From an uncultured Bacilli bacterium (GTDB lineage: Bacteria; Bacillota_I; Bacilli_A; RF39; UBA660), in the NCBI GenBank assembly GCA_947629395.1, contig CANRDQ010000003.1, positions 3,230-67,229 of the forward strand: a stretch of 64,000 nucleotides of DNA, in the 5' to 3' direction. Under the pieces are notes generated by a model, which did no database searches, was not told the DNA's origin, and worked only from the letters and a program-made list of their open reading frames with translations. A program made the translations under genes and the position numbers. Each line of letters starts with the position of its first letter. Positions within the stretch are counted from its first letter, which is position 1. This document shows positions 17,030 to 25,542 of this stretch, piece after piece.

Positions 17030-17773
17030 CTAATTCACCTCACTCATAATACTCATATATTCTTCTGTTTCTTTTCCATCATTATATAAAATAAAAGGAG
17101 CTTCTACTTTTAATCCTTTTTTACCATTTTTCATACCTTCTATAAAAAATAGCTTAGGTGCTTTATCACTAGTATGTTGTACAAATCTCAACCTTTTTGG
17201 CTCAATATTATATTTTTTATATAACAACATTACTTCTGCCAATCTTTCAGTACGAAATATCATAGCAAAATAGCCATTATTTTTAAGCATTTTTCTAGCT
17301 GCTTTAAATATTTCTTCTAATGTAATTGACTCTTCATGTCTACTAACTCTTTTAGTTTCTGATTTAGATAATTTTTCTGTTGACGATACCTCAAAGAATG
17401 GTGGATTACAAACTACCACATCATAAGTATCAGTATTAACCCTATTTATATAATCCCTAATATCTTCATTATAAATATTTACCTGTGATTCTAAATTATT
17501 TAATTTAATATTTTCTATAGCTATTTCTGAAACATCTTTCTGAATTTCCACACCATCTATTATCGCTTTAGTACGTAGAGATAAAATTAAAGGAATTGGA
17601 GCAAGACCAACACCTAAATCTAACACTTTAGTTATATTTTTATTTAAAGATACTAGGTTTGCTAGTAAAAGACTATCAAGTGAAAAAGATAAAAAATCTT
17701 TACCTTGTATTATTTTTCTATCTTTATATCCTACTAAATCATTTGTTTTTAATTGGTATTTCATCACTTGCAT
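17030..17773 (-). CDS. trmN6: tRNA1(Val) adenine-N6-methyltransferase, TrmN6 type
   Basis: This 247-residue SAM-dependent methyltransferase (YabB/TrmN6 group) has motif I KVLDLGVGLAPIPL and the catalytic VVCNPPFFE (N-P-P-F) of N6-adenine methylases. The RHEESITLEEIFKAARKML region is typical of the TrmN6 family. It likely modifies A37 of tRNA-Val, an assignment from family and gene neighbourhood (ricT-trmN6-rsmI as in Bacillus yaaT-yabA-yabB-yabC). Its start overlaps the end of ricT by 35 bases. YabA (a GIY/DnaA regulator position in Bacillus) is not between them here. Confidence 0.85.
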   Translation of the reverse strand: MQVMKYQLKTNDLVGYKDRKIIQGKDFLSFSLDSLLLANLVSLNKNITKVLDLGVGLAPIPLILSLRTKAIIDGVEIQKDVSEIAIENIKLNNLESQVNIYNEDIRDYINRVNTDTYDVVVCNPPFFEVSSTEKLSKSETKRVSRHEESITLEEIFKAARKMLKNNGYFAMIFRTERLAEVMLLYKKYNIEPKRLRFVQHTSDKAPKLFFIEGMKNGKKGLKVEAPFILYNDGKETEEYMSIMSEVN

Positions 17774-18542
17774 ACTCTATAATTCCTTGATTTTTATAAT
17801 CTACTTTTACAGTTTTCTTAAAAACATCCACTGAAGTAATTTTTCCAATGCCATCCTTTGTTTCAACAATTGTTCCAATAGAAGGAAGATCTTTTTTTAA
17901 TTCTGTATAAGTATCATCCTCATAATTTAAACAACATAAAAGTCTACCACATACTCCATTAATTTTACTTGGATTCAAAGCTAAGAACTGATTCTTTGCC
18001 ATATTTATAGAAACACTATTAAAATCAGTTAAAAAAGTATTACAACATAAGAATAATCCACAAGGTCCTAAACCCCCAATTATCTTAGCTTTATCCCTAA
18101 CTCCGATTTGTCTTAACTCTATTCTTGTTTTATATTTTTGCGCTAATTTTTTTGCCAATTCTCTAAAATCAACACGTTGAGATGAAACAAAGTAAAAATA
18201 AAGTTGATTACGAGAAAATGTATATTTAGCATCTACAAAACTCATTTCCAAATCAAACTCTTTTACTATTTTTTTAGCATAACCTAGTGCTTCGTTAGCA
18301 TCTTCATCATTTTTCTTACATTTCATTAAATCTTTCTTAGTGGCAACACGTATCACTTTTTCTAATGGTAAAAGTACATTATCTTTACTTTCTTGATAAT
18401 TTGCTTTTTTTACTGTACCAATTTGTTGTCCATTTTCTGTATCTACAATAACAATATCATTCTCTTGTAATTCTAAATTATTTGGTGAAAAATAACTAAG
18501 CTCATTACTATTATTTAATAATACTCCTACTACATCATACAT
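17739..18542 (-). CDS. ricT: RicT (YaaT), PSP1-domain regulatory protein
   Basis: This 267-residue protein is the PSP1/YaaT family. In Bacillus RicT forms the Y-complex with YlbF and YmcA, binds iron-sulphur clusters, directs RNase Y processing, and affects sporulation, competence and biofilm. The Cys-rich signatures GPCGLFLCCNTFL and CGRLLCCLNYED at about 155-205 are the cluster ligands. TENGQQIGTV near the start is a family mark. The start overlaps the holB stop by 8 bases. The holB-ricT link is ancient in Bacillota. Confidence 0.93.
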   Translation of the reverse strand: MYDVVGVLLNNSNELSYFSPNNLELQENDIVIVDTENGQQIGTVKKANYQESKDNVLLPLEKVIRVATKKDLMKCKKNDEDANEALGYAKKIVKEFDLEMSFVDAKYTFSRNQLYFYFVSSQRVDFRELAKKLAQKYKTRIELRQIGVRDKAKIIGGLGPCGLFLCCNTFLTDFNSVSINMAKNQFLALNPSKINGVCGRLLCCLNYEDDTYTELKKDLPSIGTIVETKDGIGKITSVDVFKKTVKVDYKNQGIIEYASDEIPIKNK

Positions 18543-19392
18543 TTTCTTTCACCTCCATATATTTTATAATAAATTGATCTAACCATAATTTAAAATTAAC
18601 ATTATATTTAAGTTTAGCCTTTTCAGTATTAATTACCTCTATAAATGCCAGTATTTTATTAGTTTCAAGATTTTTTATATTATCTTTAACGACATCTTCT
18701 TCTAATTGATTCTTATCATATATATAATTATAATATTTTTTTTGTAGTAAATCTAATATTTGAATAGTTTGTTTTTTATCTATAAATAATTCATTTAAAA
18801 TTTTATTATAATTTAAATAAGCATTTTTACTTGACGAAAATAAATCAAAAAATTGGACAAGTAAATTTTCAATATCTTCAGAAACAGTAAAATTATTATT
18901 ATCTATTGTTAAAACTTGACATCTAGAAATAATAGTATCCAATAACATATATCTATTTTTTACTACTAAAAGAGCTATTATTCCCTCACTAGGCTCTTCT
19001 AAAAACTTTAAAATAGTATTAGCAGCATGATTATTCATTTTATCCGCTTCAAAAATAACATATACTTGTTTATTATCTATCGCTTTTGTCTTAAATTTAT
19101 CTTTAACAGAAATAAGTTGTTCTTTTTTTATTATTTGATTTTGTGGGTAAACTTTTTGAAAATCAGGAAAATTATCTTGATCAATTAAAGTACTTATCTT
19201 TTGATAACTCGACTCTGAATTATCTGAATTACTATTATATATAATATATTTTACTAATTCTAGTACAACACTTTCATAATCATCACAATCATTTGTTTCT
19301 ATTATATAAGCATGAAAAGGCTCTTTTTTATTAGAAAAATTAACTTGGACTTGTTTATAAAAGTTGTTATATTTCATTATTTCTGTTAACAT
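18535..19392 (-). CDS. holB: DNA polymerase III delta' subunit
   Basis: This 285-residue AAA+ clamp-loader subunit lacks a functional Walker A, as delta' normally does. It keeps the sensor and arginine-finger features: IFEADKMNNHAANTILKFLEEPSEG and the SRC motif in TIISRCQVLTI near residues 142-152. It works with DnaX and HolA to load the DnaN clamp; dnaX and dnaN are also in this window. The start follows GAGGTAAGT, inside the end of the upstream intergenic region, and the neighbouring bofA ends 7 bases before. Confidence 0.95.
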   Translation of the reverse strand: MLTEIMKYNNFYKQVQVNFSNKKEPFHAYIIETNDCDDYESVVLELVKYIIYNSNSDNSESSYQKISTLIDQDNFPDFQKVYPQNQIIKKEQLISVKDKFKTKAIDNKQVYVIFEADKMNNHAANTILKFLEEPSEGIIALLVVKNRYMLLDTIISRCQVLTIDNNNFTVSEDIENLLVQFFDLFSSSKNAYLNYNKILNELFIDKKQTIQILDLLQKKYYNYIYDKNQLEEDVVKDNIKNLETNKILAFIEVINTEKAKLKYNVNFKLWLDQFIIKYMEVKENV

Positions 19393-19399
19393 ACTTACC

Positions 19400-19585
19400 T
19401 CACAAAATAAACATTTTTAAAATTATTAAAGTTAAAATTGCTGGACTTCCTAAAATTCCTACCAAAGAAATAGTAATTAAATTAATTGGTATAACTAAAT
19501 TAAAGTTGGCAGCAATCAGGTTATAACCATATAAAACAAAAGTTCCTAATACAAAACGTTTTATATACACAAAAATTTTCTTCAT
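19400..19585 (-). CDS. bofA: BofA family protein (pro-sigma-K processing inhibitor)
   Basis: This 61-residue membrane protein matches the BofA family: GYNLIAANFNLVIPINLITISLVGILGSPAI is close to the family core N-x-x-x-x-x-x-x-IPIN-x-x-T-x-x-VGxLGxPG. Two hydrophobic segments span it. In Bacillus BofA holds the SpoIVFA-SpoIVFB complex inactive in the outer forespore membrane until pro-sigma-K is to be cleaved. The neighbour recR upstream matches the Bacillus recR-yaaL-bofA order. An AAAGGA ribosome binding site precedes the ATG. Being short and hydrophobic, the call rests mainly on the IPIN and GILGSP motifs and the location. Confidence 0.85.
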   Translation of the reverse strand: MKKIFVYIKRFVLGTFVLYGYNLIAANFNLVIPINLITISLVGILGSPAILTLIILKMFIL

Positions 19586-19628
19586 ACTTGTCCTTTCTGT
19601 AGTATAAAGTATGAAAAAAATTTATATT

Positions 19629-20225
19629 TTATGATATTAGTTTTCTATCATTTAAAGCTCTTTCCAATGTTAAAGTATCAATATACTCCATATCAGCACC
19701 AATTGGTAGCCCACTTGCTAATCTAGTAACTTTAATATCTAAACCTTCAAGTAATTTTTTTATATAAAGAGATGTTGTTTCTCCTTCTACACTTGGTTTA
19801 AAGGCTAATATTATTTCATCAAAATTTTCATTTTTTATTCTATCAATAAGCTTATCTAATCCTATATCTTCTGGATTAACACCATCTAATGGAGATATTA
19901 ATCCATTAATTACATGATATAAACCTTTATACACTTGAAGTTTTTCTATTAAAAAAACATTTTTAGCATCTTCTACAATACATAATGTTTTTCTATCTCT
20001 TGTTTCATCATTACAAATTAAACAATTACCTTTTTCTACAAAAGCATTACAAGTATCACACACAGTGATATTTTTTTTAATATTTTTTAAATTATCCACA
20101 AATAGTTCAATTACTTCATCATCAAAGTCTAAAGCTGAAAAAGCTAATCGTTCAGCTGTTTTTTCTCCTATTCCTGGAAAGTATTTAAAAGATTCAATTA
20201 ATTCAGTTAAACTTTTTGGATACAT
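19629..20225 (-). CDS. recR: Recombination protein RecR
   Basis: This 198-residue protein mediates RecF-pathway loading of RecA at gaps. It has the N-terminal helix-hairpin-helix (FKYFPGIGEKTAERLAF), a zinc motif CDTCNAFVEKGNCLICND at about 57-74, the Toprim domain (IVEDAKNVFLIE), and the C-terminal Walker-B-like GLPIGADMEYIDTLTL. Usual length. It follows ebfC with a 7-base gap, as in the widespread dnaX-ebfC-recR operon. Confidence 0.98.
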   Translation of the reverse strand: MYPKSLTELIESFKYFPGIGEKTAERLAFSALDFDDEVIELFVDNLKNIKKNITVCDTCNAFVEKGNCLICNDETRDRKTLCIVEDAKNVFLIEKLQVYKGLYHVINGLISPLDGVNPEDIGLDKLIDRIKNENFDEIILAFKPSVEGETTSLYIKKLLEGLDIKVTRLASGLPIGADMEYIDTLTLERALNDRKLIS

Positions 20226-20232
20226 ATCCTAC

Positions 20233-20532
20233 CTAAAATAATCCTGGTAAAGCACTTGTGTATTTTCCAAGTTTTTGTTCTGTTATTTTATCAACTTGTT
20301 GTAATGCATTGTTAGTAGCTACTACAATCATATCTTCTAAAATTTCTAATTCTTCTGCAGTTAGTTCAGTATCTTTATTGATTTCTACTTTTACTACTTC
20401 TTTTGTACCTTTTACTGTTACTTTTACTAAAGAACTTTCCCCCACAAATTCCATTGCATCTATTTCATTTTTAGATTTCATCATATCTTTTTGCATAGCT
20501 TGAGCTTGTTTCATAATTGCTTGCATATTCAT
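20233..20532 (-). CDS. ebfC: YbaB/EbfC nucleoid-associated protein
   Basis: This 99-residue DNA-binding protein forms tweezers-shaped dimers on DNA. MQAIMKQAQAMQKDM, VTVKGTKEVVKVEI and LEDMIVVATNNALQQVD are characteristic of the family. I chose the ATG at 20532 because the GAGGAG ribosome binding site lies 8 bases before it; the upstream in-frame ATG overlaps that site. It sits between dnaX and recR. Confidence 0.95.
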   Translation of the reverse strand: MNMQAIMKQAQAMQKDMMKSKNEIDAMEFVGESSLVKVTVKGTKEVVKVEINKDTELTAEELEILEDMIVVATNNALQQVDKITEQKLGKYTSALPGLF

Positions 20533-20546
20533 AAAAATCATCTCCT

Positions 20547-22238
20547 CTATTCATATTCTACTATATCACCTAGCATTTCTACAAATGTACCTTCATCCTG
20601 TTGTGGTGTATCAACACTTGTATTTTCCTTTTTAATTTGAGAAATACTTGGTTCTTCTTTGTACTCATATATTATACCATTTTTTTTATTTTTAATATAC
20701 TCTTCTTTTGTTTTTAGCCATTTTTTATCACTTATTAAAGCAATTTTCACATTCAATCCTGTAACTTTTTTATAAACATCTTGTATTTTATCTATATTTT
20801 CTAAATTTTGCTTTACTGATGAATCATATTCATAACTTATAATTATATTTTTATCACTAGCTGCACAAATTTTTCCATCCATGATATCGCATATCAAATA
20901 ACCAATTTTAGTATCAAATGTATAATCACTAAATTTAGTAAACAATTGTTGATGCTTTATTAATTCCTGTTTTGAAGCTAAAGCTAAAGTATTATTAATT
21001 CTAATATCATTAATTTGATATAAAAATTCCAAATTATCTGTTTTATCTTCGTTTACATTTTTTTCCACAACTTTAGTTTCTATGTCCTTTTTCGGTAACT
21101 CAACCTCATCACTAATATTTTTTTCTTCTATATTTGATTTAGAATTTCCACAGGTTTGAGAGTTTGAAGACTCTAAAGTCTCTTTTTTAGCTTGTTTCTT
21201 AGATAATTTTCTTAATACATTTAATATCATTATTTCAAAATAAATATTAGGATTACTGCTTTTTTTAAGCTCGAACATTTTTTCGTTCAATGTATTTGCT
21301 AAAATTTCAACAGTATCAACATCAAAATCCTTTTTTGCTCCAGTACCTAAATAAAAATTAACTATTTGATCTGTCATTCTATAAATTAACTGATTAGTAA
21401 TTTGAATTATATTTTTACCATCTTGAAAGAATTTATTTGTTTTTCTTATAACTTCATCTATTTTCCCCAAGCACAAACAATTAATAAAATCATCTAATTC
21501 ATTAGATCTAAGTAAAGAATTCAATTCGTAAAAATCATCCAAAGTAATTTCCCCATTTATATATATAGCTAGTTTATCTAACATACCTAATGAATCTCTC
21601 ATTCCACCCTCAGATGCTTTTGCTATTTCATGTAATACTTCATCTTGAACATTTATATTTTCTTGTTCCGCAACATATTTCAACCTTTTAACTATATCTT
21701 CTTCAGATACTCTTTCAAAAGAAAATGTTTGACATCTAGAAATAATAGTTTCTGGGACTTTATCTATTTCTGTTGTTGCTAAAATGAATATGCTATGTGC
21801 TGGTGGTTCTTCTATAGTTTTTAACAAAGCATTAAAAGCACCGATAGATAACATATGAACTTCATCTATAATATAAATTTTATATTTTAAGCTACTTGGT
21901 ACTAAATTTACTTTACTTTTTAATTCTCTTATTTCATCTACTCCATTATTAGATGCGGCATCTATTTCAATTATATCCACACATTCAGGTTCTTGAGAAA
22001 TTTTACAATTAGAACATTTTCCACATAATAATTTGCCATCCAAGTGTTCACAATTAACAGCACGAGCCATTATTTTTGCTAAAGAAGTTTTTCCAATACC
22101 TCTTGGTCCATTAAAAATATACGAATGACTAATCTTATTATTTTCTATAGCATTCTTTAGAGTTTTTATTACAACTTTTTGACCAACTACATCATCAAAT
22201 GTGCGAGGTCTATATTTTCTATATAAAACTTGATACAT
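20547..22238 (-). CDS. dnaX: DNA polymerase III gamma/tau subunit
   Basis: This 563-residue clamp-loader ATPase opens MYQVLYRKYRPRTFDDVVGQ. It has Walker A GPRGIGKTSLAK near 45-52, a zinc module with cysteines at about 64-79 (CGKCSNCKISQEPEC), DEVHMLSIGAFNALLKTIEEPP for Walker B, and sensor SRCQTFSF. The tail is divergent and low-complexity from about 370 to 420, then has a tau-type domain. I chose the ATG at 22238 because the upstream TTG is inside the GGAGGT ribosome binding site. The order tadA-dnaX-ebfC-recR with the SRP RNA alongside is Bacillus-like. Confidence 0.98.
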   Translation of the reverse strand: MYQVLYRKYRPRTFDDVVGQKVVIKTLKNAIENNKISHSYIFNGPRGIGKTSLAKIMARAVNCEHLDGKLLCGKCSNCKISQEPECVDIIEIDAASNNGVDEIRELKSKVNLVPSSLKYKIYIIDEVHMLSIGAFNALLKTIEEPPAHSIFILATTEIDKVPETIISRCQTFSFERVSEEDIVKRLKYVAEQENINVQDEVLHEIAKASEGGMRDSLGMLDKLAIYINGEITLDDFYELNSLLRSNELDDFINCLCLGKIDEVIRKTNKFFQDGKNIIQITNQLIYRMTDQIVNFYLGTGAKKDFDVDTVEILANTLNEKMFELKKSSNPNIYFEIMILNVLRKLSKKQAKKETLESSNSQTCGNSKSNIEEKNISDEVELPKKDIETKVVEKNVNEDKTDNLEFLYQINDIRINNTLALASKQELIKHQQLFTKFSDYTFDTKIGYLICDIMDGKICAASDKNIIISYEYDSSVKQNLENIDKIQDVYKKVTGLNVKIALISDKKWLKTKEEYIKNKKNGIIYEYKEEPSISQIKKENTSVDTPQQDEGTFVEMLGDIVEYE

Positions 22239-22285
22239 AATTACCTCCAAACTAACATTATTATACCAAACAAAAAGAAATAATG

Positions 22286-22729
22286 TTATCTTTTCTTTTG
22301 AAAAAAGCTTTTCATTATTTCATTTATTTCTTCTTCACAAATACCTGATTCATATAACACTTCTTTATTATTCTTACTTTTACCTAAAATCATATCTATT
22401 ATTTCTTTATTTTTTTCATCTTGATTACTTAATCCATAATAAACTTTTTCAATACGCGACTGTTGAATAGCACTAGCACACATTGGGCACGGTTCTAATG
22501 TGACGTATATTTCACAATCATTTAGTCTCCAATTATTTAATTTTTGTTGTGCTTGTTCAATCGCAATAATTTCTGCATGTTTTAAAACATTATTTAATTT
22601 ATTTTTTTGATTGTAACCTACAGCAATTACTTTATTATCTTTTACAATAACTGCACCAATAGGCACTTCATCTAGTTCATAAGCTTTCTTTGCTTGTTTT
22701 ATTGCTTCTTGCATAAATTCATATTTCAT
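22286..22729 (-). CDS. tadA: tRNA-specific adenosine deaminase TadA
   Basis: This 147-residue zinc deaminase converts A34 to inosine in the tRNA-Arg anticodon. HAEIIAIEQA carries the zinc His and catalytic Glu, and LEPCPMCASAIQQ gives the two zinc cysteines. The N-terminus MKYEFMQEAIKQAKKAYELDEVPIGAVIV is standard. Length is normal. It lies between the SRP RNA and dnaX, all leftward; TadA and the SRP RNA are neighbours in Bacillus as well. Confidence 0.96.
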   Translation of the reverse strand: MKYEFMQEAIKQAKKAYELDEVPIGAVIVKDNKVIAVGYNQKNKLNNVLKHAEIIAIEQAQQKLNNWRLNDCEIYVTLEPCPMCASAIQQSRIEKVYYGLSNQDEKNKEIIDMILGKSKNNKEVLYESGICEEEINEIMKSFFQKKR

Positions 22730-22749
22730 AATATCACCCTAAAAAAATA

Positions 22750-22826
22750 AAGATGCACATAAACAACAAATGTTAAGGCTGCTATCTTCCGATTCTGACC
22801 TGGTTCCACTGATGTTTATTGCATCA
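22750..22826 (-). ncRNA. ffs: Small bacterial signal recognition particle RNA
   Basis: The minus strand carries the conserved Ffh-binding core CAGGTCAGAATCGGAAGATA with the GGAA tetraloop, then GCAGCC. The flanks pair: GATGC-ATAAACA at the 5' side with TGTTTAT-GTGCATC at the 3' side. This gives the short 4.5S-like form of about 77 bases, without an Alu domain. A T-rich tract after the 3' end (22741-22751) probably ends the transcript, and a strong promoter lies at 22832-22860. It binds Ffh to target nascent membrane proteins to the membrane. End positions are approximate. Confidence 0.93.
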
Positions 22827-22831
22827 TTGCA

Positions 22832-22860
22832 ATTATAATATATTTTTAATTTAAAAGCAA
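22832..22860 (-). promoter_or_regulatory. Promoter of the SRP RNA
   Basis: TTGCTT (22855-22860) and TATAAT (22832-22837) on the minus strand are spaced by 17 bases. The expected start is 6-8 bases on, at the 5' end of the folded SRP RNA. Confidence 0.8.
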
Positions 22861-22891
22861 CATTAATATATTTTTTAACAATTATTGTTTA

Positions 22892-22907
22892 TGTTTCACG
22901 TGAAACA
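22892..22907. promoter_or_regulatory. parS: parS site 1 (ParB binding)
   Basis: TGTTTCACGTGAAACA is a perfect 16-bp palindrome identical to the canonical parS of Bacillus and most bacteria. It lies between the SRP RNA and the gyrA terminator, about 9 kb from the DnaA-box cluster, in the usual origin-proximal range. Confidence 0.97.
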
Positions 22908-22919
22908 AATTACATTTTT

Positions 22920-22933
22920 ATTTCCCGGGAAAT
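22920..22933. promoter_or_regulatory. Noc-binding site (NBS) 1
   Basis: ATTTCCCGGGAAAT is a perfect 14-bp palindrome identical to the Noc-binding consensus known from Bacillus subtilis. A Noc-type protein is encoded at 1259-2929. It lies between two parS sites. Confidence 0.9.
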
Positions 22934-22950
22934 AATTTTCACTAATTTTA

Positions 22951-22964
22951 ATTTCCCAGGAAAT
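22951..22964. promoter_or_regulatory. Noc-binding-like site (NBS) 2
   Basis: ATTTCCCAGGAAAT differs from the NBS consensus at one central position. It lies 17 bases after NBS 1, which favours a real second site. Confidence 0.75.
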
Positions 22965-22986
22965 ACTTAATTTTATTATTTACTTA

Positions 22987-23002
22987 TGTTTCACGTGAAA
23001 CA
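22987..23002. promoter_or_regulatory. parS: parS site 2 (ParB binding)
   Basis: A second perfect TGTTTCACGTGAAACA, 95 bases from the first, immediately next to the gyrA terminator. Confidence 0.97.
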
Positions 23003-23075
23003 AAAAAAGAGTTCTAAATGATTGAACTTTATTTTTATTAAATAGTTGTAATTCAATCATATTTAGTAACTCTTT
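23002..23075 (-). terminator. Large terminator hairpin after gyrA
   Basis: On the minus strand, 23075-23052 pairs with 23026-23006 over about 21 bp with small bulges (TTCAATCA and ACTCTTT are visible in the closing arm), followed by a T run reaching the parS site. The gyrA stop codon is inside the first arm. Confidence 0.8.
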
Positions 23076-25527
23076 ATTCTTCTACAGGTTCTTCTTCCTC
23101 TTCTGTTTCAGGTTCTTTATCAACTACTGCAACAGTTGAAACATATTGATTATCTTTTAAGTGAATCAATCTAACTCCTTGTGTAGCACGTCTTAATATA
23201 GATACTTGAGATAATGGCATTTTCATCAATACACCGCTATTAGTAATAATCATTAAATCTTTTTCTGATATATCACTAACATATTTTAGAGAAACGATAC
23301 TTCCGTTTTTCTCAGTTATATTTAATGCTTTAACACCTTTACTTCCTCTATGAGTTAATCTGTATTCATCAATAATTGTCTGTTTTCCATAACCTTTTTC
23401 TGAAATTACAAGGATATAATTACCTGGTTTTACTACTTCAGCTCCAACAACATGATGTCCATCTAATTCCATTCCTTTAACACCAGATGCTGTTCTTCCC
23501 ATTACTCTTACTTCATTTTCAGAGAATCTAACCATACGTCCAGAACTTGAACCTATAACTATTTCATCATGTCCTGTTGTTGCTTTAACGCTCATTAACT
23601 GATCATCTTCTTTTAAAGTAATAGCAATTTTTCCTGTTTTTCTTATATTATCAAACTCTTCTACTTTAGTACGTTTAATTAATCCATTCATTGTTGTAAA
23701 TACTAAATATTCCATTTTTTCGTCTGCATCTGCATCATATTTAATTATTGAATTAATTTTTTCATCTTTTTCTAAAGCTAATAAGTTAATTATAGGAATA
23801 CCTTTTGATTGTCTACTAAACTCTGGAACACTATATCCTTTCATTCTATATACTTTTCCTTTATTAGAGAAGAATAATATATAATCATGAGTTCTCATAG
23901 AAATTAAATGTTCCACAAAGTCCTCTTCATTTGTACTCATACCTTTAACACCAACTCCACCACGGTTTTGTGTACGATAAGTATCAGATTTTAATCTCTT
24001 AATATAACCTTTATTCGTTAAAGTTACGATAATGTTTTCCACAGGTATTAAAGATTCATCTTCTATATACTCAATAGCTGTCATATCAATATCTGTTCTA
24101 CGTTCATCTTTATATTTGTTTTTAATTTCAGTCATTTCATCTTTAATTATATTTAAAACCTTTTGTTCACTAGCTAATATAGACTTTAATTCCTCTATTT
24201 CAGCTAATAACGCAGTTAACTCATTTTCTACTTTTTCTCTTTCTAATCCTGTTAATCTACGTAATTTCATTTCCAAAATTGCTTGAGCTTGAGCTTCTGT
24301 TAAATGGAATTTGGTCATTAAGCCATTCATAGCTTCTTCATCACTCTTAGAACCTCTAATTAAAGTGATGATTGCATCAATATGATCTAAAGCAATTTTT
24401 AAACCTTCTAATATATGAGCTCTAGCTTCATCTTTTTCTAAATCAAATCTAGTACGACGAATTATAATTTCTTTTTGATATTCAATATATTTAGAAATAA
24501 TATCCTTTAATCCTAAAGTTTTAGGAACACCTTGATCTAACATTAGAAAATTAATGCTATAAGTTGTTTGAAAAGCTGTATGTTTATATAAATTGTTAAG
24601 TACAACTTGCGGATTTGCATCTTTTTTCAAAGTAATAGTGATTTTTACACCATCTTTTAAATCAGTATGATAATCAGAAATACCATCTATCACTTTGTTA
24701 TGAACTAAATCAGCAACTTTATTTTTTAAATCTAAAGTATTTATACCATAAGGTACTTCATCAATAATTATATATTGTTTTCCTTTTTCTTCTTCTATTC
24801 TAGCTTTACTTCTAATGGTAATAATACCTTTTCCTGTTTCATAAGCTTTTTTAATTCCACTATTTCCCAAAATAGTAGCACCAGTTGGGAAATCAGGTCC
24901 TTTTATAAATTGCATTAATCCATCAACATCTATATCAGGATTATCAATATAAGCAATACATCCATCTATTACTTCACCTAAATTATGAGGAGGAATATTA
25001 GTAGCCATACCAACTGCTATACCCATTGTTCCATTAACTAATATATTAGGGAATCGTGATGGCAAAATTTCTGGTTCTTTTTCAGATTCATCAAAGTTAG
25101 GTACAAAATTTACCGTATTTTTATTGATATTTCTTAATAATTCCAAAGAAATCTTTGATAATCTTGATTCTGTATAACGCATTGCTGCTGCTCCATATCC
25201 TTCAATATTACCAAAGTTTCCATGACCATCAACCAACATATAACGATATGAGAAATCTTGAGCCATACGAACCATAGCTTCATAAATACTAGAATCTCCA
25301 TGTGGATGATATTTACCCATAACATCTCCGACTATTCTAGCACTCTTTTTATGTGGTTTATCAGGAGTATAACCTGATTCATACATAGAATATAAAATTC
25401 TTCTGTGAACGGGTTTTAATCCATCACGTAAATCAGGTAAAGCACGAGAAACAATAACACTCATTGAATACTCTAAGAAAGAATTTTTGACTTCATTAAC
25501 AATATTATTTTCTTCTAATCTATCCAT
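23074..25527 (-). CDS. gyrA: DNA gyrase subunit A
   Basis: This 817-residue subunit has the catalytic Tyr118 in [11 protein letters not shown] and the quinolone region [13 protein letters not shown] with Ser79 and Glu83, the normal susceptible-type residues. It carries the GyrA box [10 protein letters not shown], which distinguishes it from ParC, followed by the beta-pinwheel domain. An acidic tail ends the protein ([13 protein letters not shown]). It introduces negative supercoils with GyrB. It lies 15 bases after gyrB; the gene pair follows recF as in Bacillus. Confidence 0.98.
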   Translation of the reverse strand: MDRLEENNIVNEVKNSFLEYSMSVIVSRALPDLRDGLKPVHRRILYSMYESGYTPDKPHKKSARIVGDVMGKYHPHGDSSIYEAMVRMAQDFSYRYMLVDGHGNFGNIEGYGAAAMRYTESRLSKISLELLRNINKNTVNFVPNFDESEKEPEILPSRFPNILVNGTMGIAVGMATNIPPHNLGEVIDGCIAYIDNPDIDVDGLMQFIKGPDFPTGATILGNSGIKKAYETGKGIITIRSKARIEEEKGKQYIIIDEVPYGINTLDLKNKVADLVHNKVIDGISDYHTDLKDGVKITITLKKDANPQVVLNNLYKHTAFQTTYSINFLMLDQGVPKTLGLKDIISKYIEYQKEIIIRRTRFDLEKDEARAHILEGLKIALDHIDAIITLIRGSKSDEEAMNGLMTKFHLTEAQAQAILEMKLRRLTGLEREKVENELTALLAEIEELKSILASEQKVLNIIKDEMTEIKNKYKDERRTDIDMTAIEYIEDESLIPVENIIVTLTNKGYIKRLKSDTYRTQNRGGVGVKGMSTNEEDFVEHLISMRTHDYILFFSNKGKVYRMKGYSVPEFSRQSKGIPIINLLALEKDEKINSIIKYDADADEKMEYLVFTTMNGLIKRTKVEEFDNIRKTGKIAITLKEDDQLMSVKATTGHDEIVIGSSSGRMVRFSENEVRVMGRTASGVKGMELDGHHVVGAEVVKPGNYILVISEKGYGKQTIIDEYRLTHRGSKGVKALNITEKNGSIVSLKYVSDISEKDLMIITNSGVLMKMPLSQVSILRRATQGVRLIHLKDNQYVSTVAVVDKEPETEEEEEPVEE

Positions 25528-25542
25528 CTTACCTTACCTCCT

